64,000 nt of DNA from contig NZ_CP107008.1 of the NCBI RefSeq assembly GCF_025725685.1, positions 1,860,001-1,924,000 on the forward strand. The letters run 5' to 3'. Below are positions 8,654 through 16,833 of the stretch, piece after piece (the stretch's first letter is position 1; each line of letters begins with the position of its first letter). The translations under genes were made by a program, and so were the position numbers. A model generated the notes under the pieces. That model did not search any database, was not told where the DNA came from, and was given only the letters and a program-made list of their open reading frames with translations. Source of the stretch: Halomonas sp. M4R1S46. Its GTDB lineage: Bacteria; Pseudomonadota; Gammaproteobacteria; Pseudomonadales; Halomonadaceae.

Positions 8654-9997
8654 ATGAACAAAATAGAAGTGGCTCAGCCCGGTGCCGCGGGTGCCCTGAA
8701 GGCAGTTGTCGGCAGCCTCATTGGACTCGGTATCTTCTTCGTTCCACTTCCGGTGGGGGAAGACGAGAGCAAGATACCACTGGTCATGATCATCGATTAT
8801 GTCAAGGAGCTGCTCGGCGGTTCGATCGATTACCTCACACTAGGCATTATCGGCCTTCTGTGCCTGACCTGGCTGGTATCCAGAACGTCCGGCAACGCCG
8901 CCCTGCGTCGCTATCATCGCAAGGATGGGGTGATGAGTGGCCTGGCTTTCCTGCTGGCGGCCTTCTTTGCCACGCTGCTGGTGTTCGGTATCGGCCCCGA
9001 CTGGCTGCTGCACGATGATGTGGGCGGTCTGGCCCTGTACCTCGGAGGCAGCGTCTTTCTCACCGTCACCATTGCCGGTTTCTTGGTGCTCTTCCTGACC
9101 GAGTTCGGCTTCCTGGAATTCATCGGCACCCTGATGGAGCCGCTGATGCGCCCGCTGTACCGCCTGCCGGGACGCTCCGCCGTGGATGCCGTTGCCTCCT
9201 TCGTGGCCGCCCCGGCGGTGGGGATCTTCATCACCAACAAGCTGTACAAGGGGGGGTACTACACCGAGCGGGAGTCGGCCAGCATCGCGACCAACTTCAG
9301 TATCTGCAGCCTGGGTTTCTTCGCCTTGCTGGCCTCGATCGGCGGGATCATGGAGTATCTCCCCCACATGATCCTCGTCTCCTTTTTGATCAACTTCACC
9401 CTGGCCGCCGTCGTGGTACGCATTCCGCCGCTGTCCCGCAAGCAGGATCGTTACTATGAGGGGCGTGAACAGACCGCGGACGATCTGCGTGATGACGCGG
9501 AAGGCCATATCCTGGCACGCGCCTGTTCGGCGGCGGCTGCCCGGGCGGCGCAGACCCGGCCGGAGGCCCTGTATCAGGGCTTCTGGGAGGCCATCACCTT
9601 TGCCCAGAAGATCGTGGCTTTCATCCTGTCCATCGCCACCCTGGCCCTGTTGCTGGCCACCTATACACCGGTGTTCGATTATCTCGGCGTCGTGGTCGAA
9701 CCGCTGATCCAGCTGATGCAGCTGCCGGATGCCGAGGCGATTGCGCCTACGGTCCTGGTGTCCATCGCCGAAATCGCCCTGCCGGCCATCATCATCTCCG
9801 GTGCCGATGTCAGCCCCATGGCGATCTTCTTCGTCTGCACCCTGTCCACGGTTCAGATCATCTTCTTCACCGAGAGTGCCAACGCCATGCTGGAGTCCAG
9901 TATTCCGCTGTCCGTCAAGGATCTGGTGGTGATCTTCCTGGTCCGCACTCTGTTGGCTATCCCTCTGGTGGCGTTGGCCACGCATCTGATCTTCTGA
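8654..9997 (+). CDS. YjiH-type GATE-domain membrane transporter (copy 1)
   Basis: 447 residues, about 10 hydrophobic segments. ATG 8654 follows GGAGAAA at 8643-8649; the longer upstream frame has no support. The core LYRLPGRSAVDAVASFV, then GIFITNKLYKGGYYTERE, is shared with the divergent transporter at 19308-20636, where the equivalent reads IWRTPGRSAIDAVASFVGS. Family: YjiH/nucleoside-recognition (GATE) membrane proteins, mostly of unknown substrate. It starts 104 bp after etfA in the same direction. Because both copies in this window sit in HutC-operator regions, one beside the urocanase/acyl-CoA dehydrogenase operon and one beside the hut operon, I infer transport of imidazole acids such as imidazolepropanoate or urocanate. 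Confidence 0.85.
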   Translation: MNKIEVAQPGAAGALKAVVGSLIGLGIFFVPLPVGEDESKIPLVMIIDYVKELLGGSIDYLTLGIIGLLCLTWLVSRTSGNAALRRYHRKDGVMSGLAFLLAAFFATLLVFGIGPDWLLHDDVGGLALYLGGSVFLTVTIAGFLVLFLTEFGFLEFIGTLMEPLMRPLYRLPGRSAVDAVASFVAAPAVGIFITNKLYKGGYYTERESASIATNFSICSLGFFALLASIGGIMEYLPHMILVSFLINFTLAAVVVRIPPLSRKQDRYYEGREQTADDLRDDAEGHILARACSAAAARAAQTRPEALYQGFWEAITFAQKIVAFILSIATLALLLATYTPVFDYLGVVVEPLIQLMQLPDAEAIAPTVLVSIAEIALPAIIISGADVSPMAIFFVCTLSTVQIIFFTESANAMLESSIPLSVKDLVVIFLVRTLLAIPLVALATHLIF

Positions 9998-10018
9998 TTC
10001 AGGGCTTCATCGATGGCA

Positions 10019-10051
10019 TGACGCGGGAGGGCGGTTCACCCTCCCGCGTCA
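10019..10051. terminator. perfect hairpin after YjiH transporter copy 1
   Basis: A 13-bp perfect inverted repeat, TGACGCGGGAGGG, a 7-nt loop, then CCCTCCCGCGTCA, starting 21 bp after the transporter stop. No T-run follows. It probably marks the 3' end of the operon. Confidence 0.55.
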
Positions 10052-10080
10052 TTCACTACAGGAAGCAGAGGAAATGAGTG

Positions 10081-10176
10081 ATGGCAACTGAGGTGATGGC
10101 ATTCGATGTGGTCATCGTCGGCGCCGGGCCGTCCGGCCTGGCCGCGGCCTGCCGGCTGATGCAGCAGGCCAACTAG
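10081..10176 (+). pseudogene. N-terminal stub of ETF:ubiquinone oxidoreductase
   Basis: A 31-codon frame with an upstream purine-rich site (GGAAGCAGAGGAA) and ATG, reading through FDVVIVGAGPSGLAAACRL to an in-frame TAG. This is the conserved N-terminal FAD-binding (Rossmann GxGxxG) segment of ETF-QO, whose full length is about 550 residues. Nothing resembling the rest follows; the opposing permease gene begins to close at 10264. Its place immediately after etfBA-transporter suggests that the ancestral cluster carried its own ETF-QO, now lost. It could be any FAD-dependent oxidoreductase N-terminus, but CRLMQQ after the Rossmann loop looks like ETF-QO. Confidence 0.6.
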
Positions 10177-10263
10177 GTGAGGAGGCGATGCCGACGCCGG
10201 AAGTGGCAATGCCCGCCGGTCGAGGATAGCGCCGCCGACCCGGAGGGGGCCGGCGGAAAACCT

Positions 10264-11598
10264 TCAGAGCATCATGGCGGCCAGCCAGCCGAAGGCGATC
10301 AGCGGGATGTTGTAGTGCGGGAAGGTGGGCACCACGCTGTCCCAGATGTGATCGTGCTGGCCGTCGGCATTGAGGCCGGCGGTCGGCCCCAGGGTGGAGT
10401 CCGAGGCCGGCGAGCCGGCATCGCCCAGGGCCGCGGCGGTGCCCACCAGGGCGATGGTGGCCATGGGCGAGAAGCCGAAGTTGATCGCCAGCGGCACGTA
10501 GAGCGAGGCGATGATCGGGATGGTCGAGAAGGACGAGCCGATGCCCATGGTGATGAACAGCCCCACCAGCAGCATGATCAGGGCGGCCAGCCCCTGGTTG
10601 TCGCCGATCACGGCGGTGGAGCTCTCCACCAGGGTCTCGACCTGGCCGCTTTCCTGCATGACGCTGGCGAAGCCGGCCGCCGAGATCATGATGAAGCCGA
10701 CCAGGGCCATCATGCGCATGCCTTCGGTGAAGATGCCGTCCTGCTCGTGCCAGTGGAAGACGCCGCTCACCGACAGCAGGGCGAAGCCGAACAGGCCCCC
10801 GAGCACCATCGAGCCGCTCATCAGCTGCACCACCACGGTGCCCACCAGGGCGAAGGTCAGCACGGCCATCTGCCAGGGCTTGAGATGCCGTGCGGCCTGG
10901 GCCGGGGTCTCGTCGCCGTGGGAGAGGTCCAGGTCCCGGTACTCGCGCTTGCCGCGGTAGCTCAACAGCACGGCCACCACCAGGCCCAGCGCCATGCCGG
11001 CGATGGGGATCACCATGGCCATCGGCACCATCTGCGCGGTGACGTCCAGGCCGTTGTCGTTGAGGTTGGCGAGCAGGATGTCGTGGAGGAAGATCGAACC
11101 GAAGCCCACCGGCAGCAGCATGTAGGGGGCGGTGATGCCGAAGGTGATCACGCAGGCCACCGCCCGCCGGTCCAGCTTCAGGTGGTTCATCAGCTTGAGC
11201 AGCGGCGGCACCAGCACCGGGATGAAGGCGATATGCACCGGAATCAGGTTCTGGGAGCTCACCGCGGCGGCCAGCAGCACCGCTAACAGGGTGAAGACGA
11301 TGGAGCGGCGGTGGGGGATGCCCGCGTCGAGGTGCAGCCCGGCGATGGCCTTCTGGGAGAGCAGCTGGGTGACGCCGGAGCGCGACAGCGCCACGGCGAA
11401 GGCGCCGAGCACGGCGTAGGAGATGGCCACGGTGGCGCCGTTGCCGAGGCCGTTGTTGAAGGCGTCCATGATCTCGCCGACCGGCATGCCGGCGTAGAGG
11501 CCGCCGACCAGGCTGGCGGCGATCAGGGCGAAGACCACGGAGACGCGGGCGAGACTCAGGGTGACCATGATCAGGATGGCCAGGACGACGGCGTTCAT
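10264..11598 (-). CDS. Na+/H+ antiporter-family permease (copy A), putative histidine transporter
   Basis: 444 residues with roughly 11-12 transmembrane segments. It belongs to the large NhaC/Na_H_antiporter superfamily, in a branch often found with amino-acid catabolism. It carries LVGGLYAGMPVGEI near the N-terminus, SSQNLIPVHIAFIPVLVPPLL and a C-terminal GDAGSPASDSTLGPTAGLNADG motif. The start at 11598 corresponds to MNAVVLAIL, the same start as the paralogue; the frame extends 14 codons further but without homology. It is nearly a duplicate of the gene at 11741-13087 and transcribed in the same direction. Position downstream of hutH suggests uptake of histidine, which is inference. Confidence 0.85.
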   Translation of the reverse strand: MNAVVLAILIMVTLSLARVSVVFALIAASLVGGLYAGMPVGEIMDAFNNGLGNGATVAISYAVLGAFAVALSRSGVTQLLSQKAIAGLHLDAGIPHRRSIVFTLLAVLLAAAVSSQNLIPVHIAFIPVLVPPLLKLMNHLKLDRRAVACVITFGITAPYMLLPVGFGSIFLHDILLANLNDNGLDVTAQMVPMAMVIPIAGMALGLVVAVLLSYRGKREYRDLDLSHGDETPAQAARHLKPWQMAVLTFALVGTVVVQLMSGSMVLGGLFGFALLSVSGVFHWHEQDGIFTEGMRMMALVGFIMISAAGFASVMQESGQVETLVESSTAVIGDNQGLAALIMLLVGLFITMGIGSSFSTIPIIASLYVPLAINFGFSPMATIALVGTAAALGDAGSPASDSTLGPTAGLNADGQHDHIWDSVVPTFPHYNIPLIAFGWLAAMML

Positions 11599-11740
11599 GA
11601 GCGGTCCTTCGGTCGAATGGGCGGAATGCGAAAGCCGCACATTGTAACCATGCTGGGCGTGGGCGCCAGCGAACCGCTCGGGACGTTGCCCGCCTGAGCA
11701 GGCCGACCCGCCCGGCGGGCCGGCCGCTCGTGGGGCCGGA

Positions 11741-13087
11741 TCAGAGCGTCATGGCGGCGAGCCAGCCGAAGGCGATCAGCGGGATGTTGTAGTGCAGGAA
11801 GGTCGGCACCACGCTGTCCCAGATGTGATCGTGCTGGCCGTCGGCGTTGAGGCCGGCGGTCGGCCCCAGGGTGGAGTCCGAGGCCGGTGATCCGGCGTCG
11901 CCCAGGGCCGCGGCGGTGCCCACCAGGGCCACGGTGGCCATGGGCGAGAAGCCGAAGTTGATCGCCAGGGGCACGTAGAGCGAGGCGATGATCGGGATGG
12001 TCGAGAAGGACGAGCCGATGCCCATAGTGATGAACAGCCCCACCAGCAGCATGATCAGCGCGGCCAGGCCCTTGTTGTCGCCGATCAGCTCGGTGGAGCT
12101 CGTCACCAGCGCCTCGACCTGGCCGCTTTCCTGCATGACGCTGGCGAAGCCCGCCGCCGAGATCATGATGAAGCCGACCAGGGCCATCATGCGCATGCCT
12201 TCGGTGAAGATGCCGTCCTGCTCGTGCCAGTGGAAGACACGGCTCACCGACAGCAGGGCGAAGCCGAAGATGCCGCCGAGCACCATAGAGCCGGTGACGA
12301 GTTGGGTGGCCACGGTGCCGCCCAGGGCGATCGCCAGGACGCCGAGCTGCCAGGGCTTGAGGTGCTGGGCGGCCTGGGCCGGGGTCTCGTCGCCATGGGC
12401 CAGGTCCAGGTCCCGATACTCGCGCTTGCCGCGGTAGCTGAACAGGGTGGCGACCAGCAGCCCCAGCGCCATGCCGCCGATGGGCACGATCATGGCGGTG
12501 GGCACCATGCCGGGGGTGACGTCGAGCCCCAGGGCGGCGCCGGCCTCGTTGAGGTTGGCGAGCAGGATGTCATGCAGGAAGATCGAGCCGAAGCCCACCG
12601 GCAGCAGCATGTAGGGGGCGGTGATGCCGAAGGTGATCACGCAGGCCACCGCCCGCCGGTCCAGCTTCAGGTGGTTCATCAGCTTGAGCAGCGGCGGTAC
12701 CAGCACCGGGATGAAGGCGATATGCACCGGGATCAGGTTCTGGGAGCTCACCGAGGCGGCCAGCAGGATCCCGAGCAGGGCGAAGACGATCATCTTGCGA
12801 TGGGGAGTCCCCTCATCGAGGTGCAGCTTGTCGATGGCCTTCTGGGACAGCATCTGGGTGATGCCGGAGCGTGACAGCGCCACGGCGAAGGCGCCGAGCA
12901 CGGCATAGGAGATGGCCACGGTAGCGCCGTTGCCGAGGCCGTCGTTGAAGGCCTCGATGATCTCGCCGACCGGCATGCCGGCATAGAGGCCCCCCACCAG
13001 GGAGGCGGCGATCAGGGCGAAGACCACGGAAACGCGGGCGAGACTGAGCACGACCATCACCAGGATGGCCAGGACGACTGCATTCAT
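11741..13087 (-). CDS. Na+/H+ antiporter-family permease (copy B), putative histidine transporter
   Basis: 448 residues, the tandem partner of the preceding entry. The two differ mainly in a periplasmic or cytoplasmic stretch (NEAGAALGLDVTPGMVPTAM versus NDNGLDVTAQMVPMAM) and scattered hydrophobic substitutions; long blocks, including the whole C-terminal third, are almost the same. It lies 346 bp downstream of hutH on the same strand, with a dispersed repeat in between, so co-transcription with hut genes is possible but uncertain. No HutC palindrome lies directly upstream. Confidence 0.85.
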   Translation of the reverse strand: MNAVVLAILVMVVLSLARVSVVFALIAASLVGGLYAGMPVGEIIEAFNDGLGNGATVAISYAVLGAFAVALSRSGITQMLSQKAIDKLHLDEGTPHRKMIVFALLGILLAASVSSQNLIPVHIAFIPVLVPPLLKLMNHLKLDRRAVACVITFGITAPYMLLPVGFGSIFLHDILLANLNEAGAALGLDVTPGMVPTAMIVPIGGMALGLLVATLFSYRGKREYRDLDLAHGDETPAQAAQHLKPWQLGVLAIALGGTVATQLVTGSMVLGGIFGFALLSVSRVFHWHEQDGIFTEGMRMMALVGFIMISAAGFASVMQESGQVEALVTSSTELIGDNKGLAALIMLLVGLFITMGIGSSFSTIPIIASLYVPLAINFGFSPMATVALVGTAAALGDAGSPASDSTLGPTAGLNADGQHDHIWDSVVPTFLHYNIPLIAFGWLAAMTL

Positions 13088-13170
13088 TTTGTGTGGGCCT
13101 TGAGAATCGATGGTTGTTGTTGGGGGCTTAGCGGGCCGTTCATCCCAACGGGTCGCAGATACCAGGACCG

Positions 13171-13360
13171 CTCGGAGCTGATCCGTCGGCAGGCCTTCGA
13201 GGAGGCGCTCTGAACCCCTCCCTGGGCGCTACCGACGCCCTGCGGCGCTCTCGCTTCCTGCTCCGCTTGCAGGGCCGGTGCTGGCCATCCCTGGCCAGCC
13301 CGTTCGGAGCCGTGCTCCTCACCCCTGGCGTAGGACCTCCTCTACGGCCTGCCCCCGGCG
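13171..13360 (+). repeat. dispersed repeat, copy 1 (with about 85 bp extra)
   Basis: Shares with the reverse complement of 48555-48658 the block CGGAGCTGATYCG, a region ending CCTGGGCGCTACCGACGCC, and a second block CCTGGCGTAGGACC followed by a related GGCCTGYCCC tail. This copy has about 85 bp between the two blocks where the other copy has 2 bp. Read on the plus strand, the first block is an open frame ending SELIRRQAFEEAL-stop (TGA 13211-13213), so the repeat seems to carry the 3' tail of some gene plus its flank. It fills most of the 346-bp gap between hutH and the permease; I see no gene in that gap. Confidence 0.65.
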
Positions 13361-13433
13361 CCCCTCGCTATAGGCACAACGATAACCCTGCCGTCCACCG
13401 CGCTGGCAGGTGGCGGTAGACGGGGGCGTCGCC

Positions 13434-14966
13434 TCAGTGGCTGGGCAGCAGGTCGGCGGGCACCAGGCGACTGAGGGTGCGCTCGGCCAGCAGCTCGCTG
13501 GCCGCCTCGATGTCCGGCGCGAAGAAGCGATCCTGGTCGTAATGGGCGACACGCGCGCGCAGCGCCTGACGCGCCTCCTCCAGGGCCGGCGTGGTGGTCA
13601 GGCCGTGGCGCATGTCGATGCCCTGGCTGGCGGCCAGCCATTCGATGGCCAGGATGCCGCGCACGTTGTCGGCCATCTCCCACAGGCGCTTGCCGGCAGC
13701 CGGCGCCATGGAGACGTGGTCCTCCTGGTTGGCCGAGGTCGGCAGGCTGTCGACGCTGTGTGGGTGGGCCAGCGCCTTGTTCTCGCTGGCCAGGGCCGCG
13801 GCGGTGACCTGGGCGATCATGAAGCCGGAGTTGACCCCGCCTTTCTCGACCAGGAAGGGCGGCAGCTGGGACATGTGCTTGTCCATCATCAGCGAGATGC
13901 GCCGCTCGGTGAGCGAGCCGATCTCGGCGATGGCCAGCGCCAGGTCGTCGGAGGCCATGGCCACCGGCTCGGCATGGAAGTTGCCGCCGGAGATGATGTC
14001 GTCCTGCTCGGCGAACACCAGGGGATTGTCCGAGACCGCATTGATCTCGACGGCCAGCACCTCGGCCACCTGGCGGATCTGCGTCAGGGCGGCGCCCATC
14101 ACCTGGGGCTGGCAGCGCAGGGAGTAGGGGTCCTGGACCTTGTCGCAGTCGGCATGCGAGTCGCTGATCTCGCTCCGGCTGCCGAGCAGGTGGCGATAGG
14201 TGGCGGCGGCGTCGATCTGGCCGCGCTGGCCGCGCACCTCATGGATGCGGGCATCGAAGGGGGCTCGCGACCCCAGCGTCGCCTCCACGGTCAGGGCGCC
14301 GCAGACGCTGGCGGCGGCGAACAGGTCCTCGGCCTCGAACAGGCCCTTGAGGGCGTAGGCGGTGGACACCTGGGTGCCGTTGAGCAGGGCCAGCCCTTCC
14401 TTTGGGGCCAGGGTCAGCGGTTCGAGGCCGGCGATGGCCAGGGCCTCGGTGGCCGGCAGCCATTCGCCCCGGTGGCGGGCCTTGCCCTCCCCGAGCAGCA
14501 GCACGCTCATGTGGGCCAGCGGGGCCAGGTCGCCGGAGGCGCCCACCGAGCCCTTCAGCGGGATCTGCGGATAGACCTCGGCATTGACCAGGGCGACCAG
14601 CGCATCCAGCACCTGGCGACGGATGCCGGAGAAACCGCGCGCCAGGCTGTTGACCTTGAGCACCATGATCAGGCGCACCAGGTCATCACTCATGGGCGCC
14701 CCGACACCGGTGGAATGGGACAGCACCAGGGAGCGCTGCAGATCTTCGAGCCGGTCGTCCTCGATGCGGGTCTGGGCCAGCAGGCCGAAGCCGGTATTGA
14801 TGCCGTAGACGGTTCGACCTTCCGCGACCACGCGATTGACGCAGTCGACGCCCCGCTGGATGTCGGCATCGGCGCTCTCGGGCAGGCTGACCGTCACGGG
14901 GGCCTCGAAGACTCGACGCGCCTGGGCCAGGGTCATGTGACCGGGGGGGATCTCGATATGCGACAT
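13434..14966 (-). CDS. hutH: Histidine ammonia-lyase
   Basis: About 510 residues. HutH removes ammonia from L-histidine to give trans-urocanate, the entry step of the pathway. The MIO prosthetic-group triad Ala-Ser-Gly lies in GSVGASGDLAPLAH (about residues 143-145), with YGINTGFG and SANQEDHVSM also typical. I used ATG 14966 (MSHIEIPPGHM), preceded by a weak GAGTGA; in-frame ATGs at 14981 and 14990 would add 5-8 residues. It follows hutI, hutG and hutU on the minus strand with 121 bp after hutU, so it is probably the last pathway gene of the operon. Confidence 0.96.
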   Translation of the reverse strand: MSHIEIPPGHMTLAQARRVFEAPVTVSLPESADADIQRGVDCVNRVVAEGRTVYGINTGFGLLAQTRIEDDRLEDLQRSLVLSHSTGVGAPMSDDLVRLIMVLKVNSLARGFSGIRRQVLDALVALVNAEVYPQIPLKGSVGASGDLAPLAHMSVLLLGEGKARHRGEWLPATEALAIAGLEPLTLAPKEGLALLNGTQVSTAYALKGLFEAEDLFAAASVCGALTVEATLGSRAPFDARIHEVRGQRGQIDAAATYRHLLGSRSEISDSHADCDKVQDPYSLRCQPQVMGAALTQIRQVAEVLAVEINAVSDNPLVFAEQDDIISGGNFHAEPVAMASDDLALAIAEIGSLTERRISLMMDKHMSQLPPFLVEKGGVNSGFMIAQVTAAALASENKALAHPHSVDSLPTSANQEDHVSMAPAAGKRLWEMADNVRGILAIEWLAASQGIDMRHGLTTTPALEEARQALRARVAHYDQDRFFAPDIEAASELLAERTLSRLVPADLLPSH

Positions 14967-15087
14967 GGGTGATTCACTCATGGGTGTCATTGGGTTGACC
15001 CTCGACAGGGCCAGGTCGTTCTCGGTGCCCGCCGCCGGCGCTACATCGCCGGCGGCGGGCGATTGGGGGGAGGCGCGGGTGACCCGC

Positions 15088-16776
15088 TCAGCGCTGGGTG
15101 GCCTCGATCATCGGCAGGTCGAGGCCGTTCTCGACGGCGCAGCGCCTGGCGATGTCATAGCCGGCATCGGCGTGACGCATGACGCCGGTACCCGGGTCAT
15201 TGCGCAGCACCCGGCCGAGGCGGGCATGGGCGTCCTCGCTGCCGTCGGCGACGATCACCACCCCGGCGTGCTGGGAGTAGCCCATGCCCACGCCGCCGCC
15301 GTGGTGCAGCGACACCCAGGTGGCGCCGCCGGCGGTGTTGAGCAGGGCGTTGAGCAGCGGCCAGTCGGACACGGCGTCGGAGCCGTCCTGCATCGCCTCG
15401 GTCTCGCGGTTGGGGCTGGCCACCGAGCCGGAGTCCAGGTGGTCACGGCCGATCACCACCGGCGCCTTGAGCTCGCCGTTGGCGACCATCTCGTTGAAGG
15501 CCTGGCCCAGGCGCGCGCGATCCTTGAGGCCGACCCAGCAGATCCGCGCCGGCAGCCCCTGGAAACTGATGCGCTCGCGGGCCATGTCGAGCCAGTTGTG
15601 CAGGTGCGGGTCGTCCGGGATCAGCTCCTTGACCTTCTGGTCGGTCTTGTAGATGTCCTCGGGGTCGCCGGACAGCGCCGCCCAGCGGAAGGGGCCGATG
15701 CCCTGGCAGAACAGCGGGCGGATGTAGGCCGGCACGAAGCCGGGGAAGTCGAAGGCGTTCGCGACCCCTTCCTCCTGGGCCATCTGGCGGATGTTGTTGC
15801 CGTAGTCGAAGGTCGGGATGCCTTGGGCCTGGAAGTCGAGCATGGCCTGGACGTGCACCGCCATGGACCGCTTGGCGGCCTTGACCACCGCCTCGGGCTC
15901 GCTCTTGCCGCGGGCCACGTACTCCTCCCAGGTCCAGCCGGAGGGCAGGTAGCCGTGCAGCGGATCGTGGGCGCTGGTCTGGTCGGTGACCATATCCGGC
16001 TTCACCCCACGGCGCACGAGTTCCGGGAGCACGTCGGCGGCGTTGGCGCACAGGCCGATGGAGATGGCCTTGCCCTCGGCGGTGTAGCGCTCGAGGCGGG
16101 CCAGGGCGTCGTCCAGGTCCTCGGCCTGCTCGTCCAGGTAACGGGTGCGCAGGCGGAAGTCGAGGCTCGACTGCTGGCACTCGATGTTCAGCGAGCAGGC
16201 GCCGGCCAGGGTGGCGGCCAGCGGCTGGGCGCCGCCCATGCCGCCGAGGCCGGCGGTGAGGATCCAGCGGCCCTCGAGGTCGCCGTCGTAGTGCTGGCGG
16301 CCGGCCTCGACGAAGGTCTCGTAGGTGCCCTGGACGATGCCCTGGGAGCCGATGTAGATCCAGGAGCCGGCGGTCATCTGGCCGTACATCATCAGGCCTT
16401 TCCTATCCAGCTCGTTGAAGTGCTCCCAGTTGGCCCAGGCCGGCACCAGGTTGGAGTTGGCGATCAGCACCCGCGGGGCGTCCTTGTGGGTCTCGAAGAC
16501 GGCCACCGGCTTGCCGGACTGGATCAGCAGCGACTGGTGGTCCTCCAGGCGCTGGAGGGTCTCGACGATCTTGTCGAAGCACTCCCAGTCGCGGGCGGCA
16601 CGACCGATGCCGCCGTAGACCACCAGGTCCTCGGGGCGCTCGGCGACGTCCGGGTGAAGGTTGTTCATCAGCATGCGCAGCGGCGCCTCGGTGAGCCAGC
16701 TCTTGCAGGAGAGCTCGGGGCCGGTGGGGGCGGCGATCTGACGGCTGGGGTCGTGACGCTTGTCGGTCGGGGACAT
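15088..16776 (-). CDS. hutU: Urocanate hydratase (copy 2)
   Basis: 562 residues, ending three residues beyond copy 1 (IEATQR). It has the same NAD-binding LTAGLGGMGGAQPLA and C-terminal GGGVGMGYSQHAG blocks. It lies between hutG (57 bp upstream) and hutH on the minus strand, the normal place in a histidine-utilization operon, and serves the urocanate produced by HutH. With copy 1 on the plus strand it forms an inverted repeat of about 1.7 kb flanking some 10.5 kb. Confidence 0.97.
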   Translation of the reverse strand: MSPTDKRHDPSRQIAAPTGPELSCKSWLTEAPLRMLMNNLHPDVAERPEDLVVYGGIGRAARDWECFDKIVETLQRLEDHQSLLIQSGKPVAVFETHKDAPRVLIANSNLVPAWANWEHFNELDRKGLMMYGQMTAGSWIYIGSQGIVQGTYETFVEAGRQHYDGDLEGRWILTAGLGGMGGAQPLAATLAGACSLNIECQQSSLDFRLRTRYLDEQAEDLDDALARLERYTAEGKAISIGLCANAADVLPELVRRGVKPDMVTDQTSAHDPLHGYLPSGWTWEEYVARGKSEPEAVVKAAKRSMAVHVQAMLDFQAQGIPTFDYGNNIRQMAQEEGVANAFDFPGFVPAYIRPLFCQGIGPFRWAALSGDPEDIYKTDQKVKELIPDDPHLHNWLDMARERISFQGLPARICWVGLKDRARLGQAFNEMVANGELKAPVVIGRDHLDSGSVASPNRETEAMQDGSDAVSDWPLLNALLNTAGGATWVSLHHGGGVGMGYSQHAGVVIVADGSEDAHARLGRVLRNDPGTGVMRHADAGYDIARRCAVENGLDLPMIEATQR

Positions 16777-16833
16777 GCTTGGAATCCTCGCTGGGTGGTC
16801 GCGGTAAGGGGGGCTGACGGCTGGCGTGCCGAA

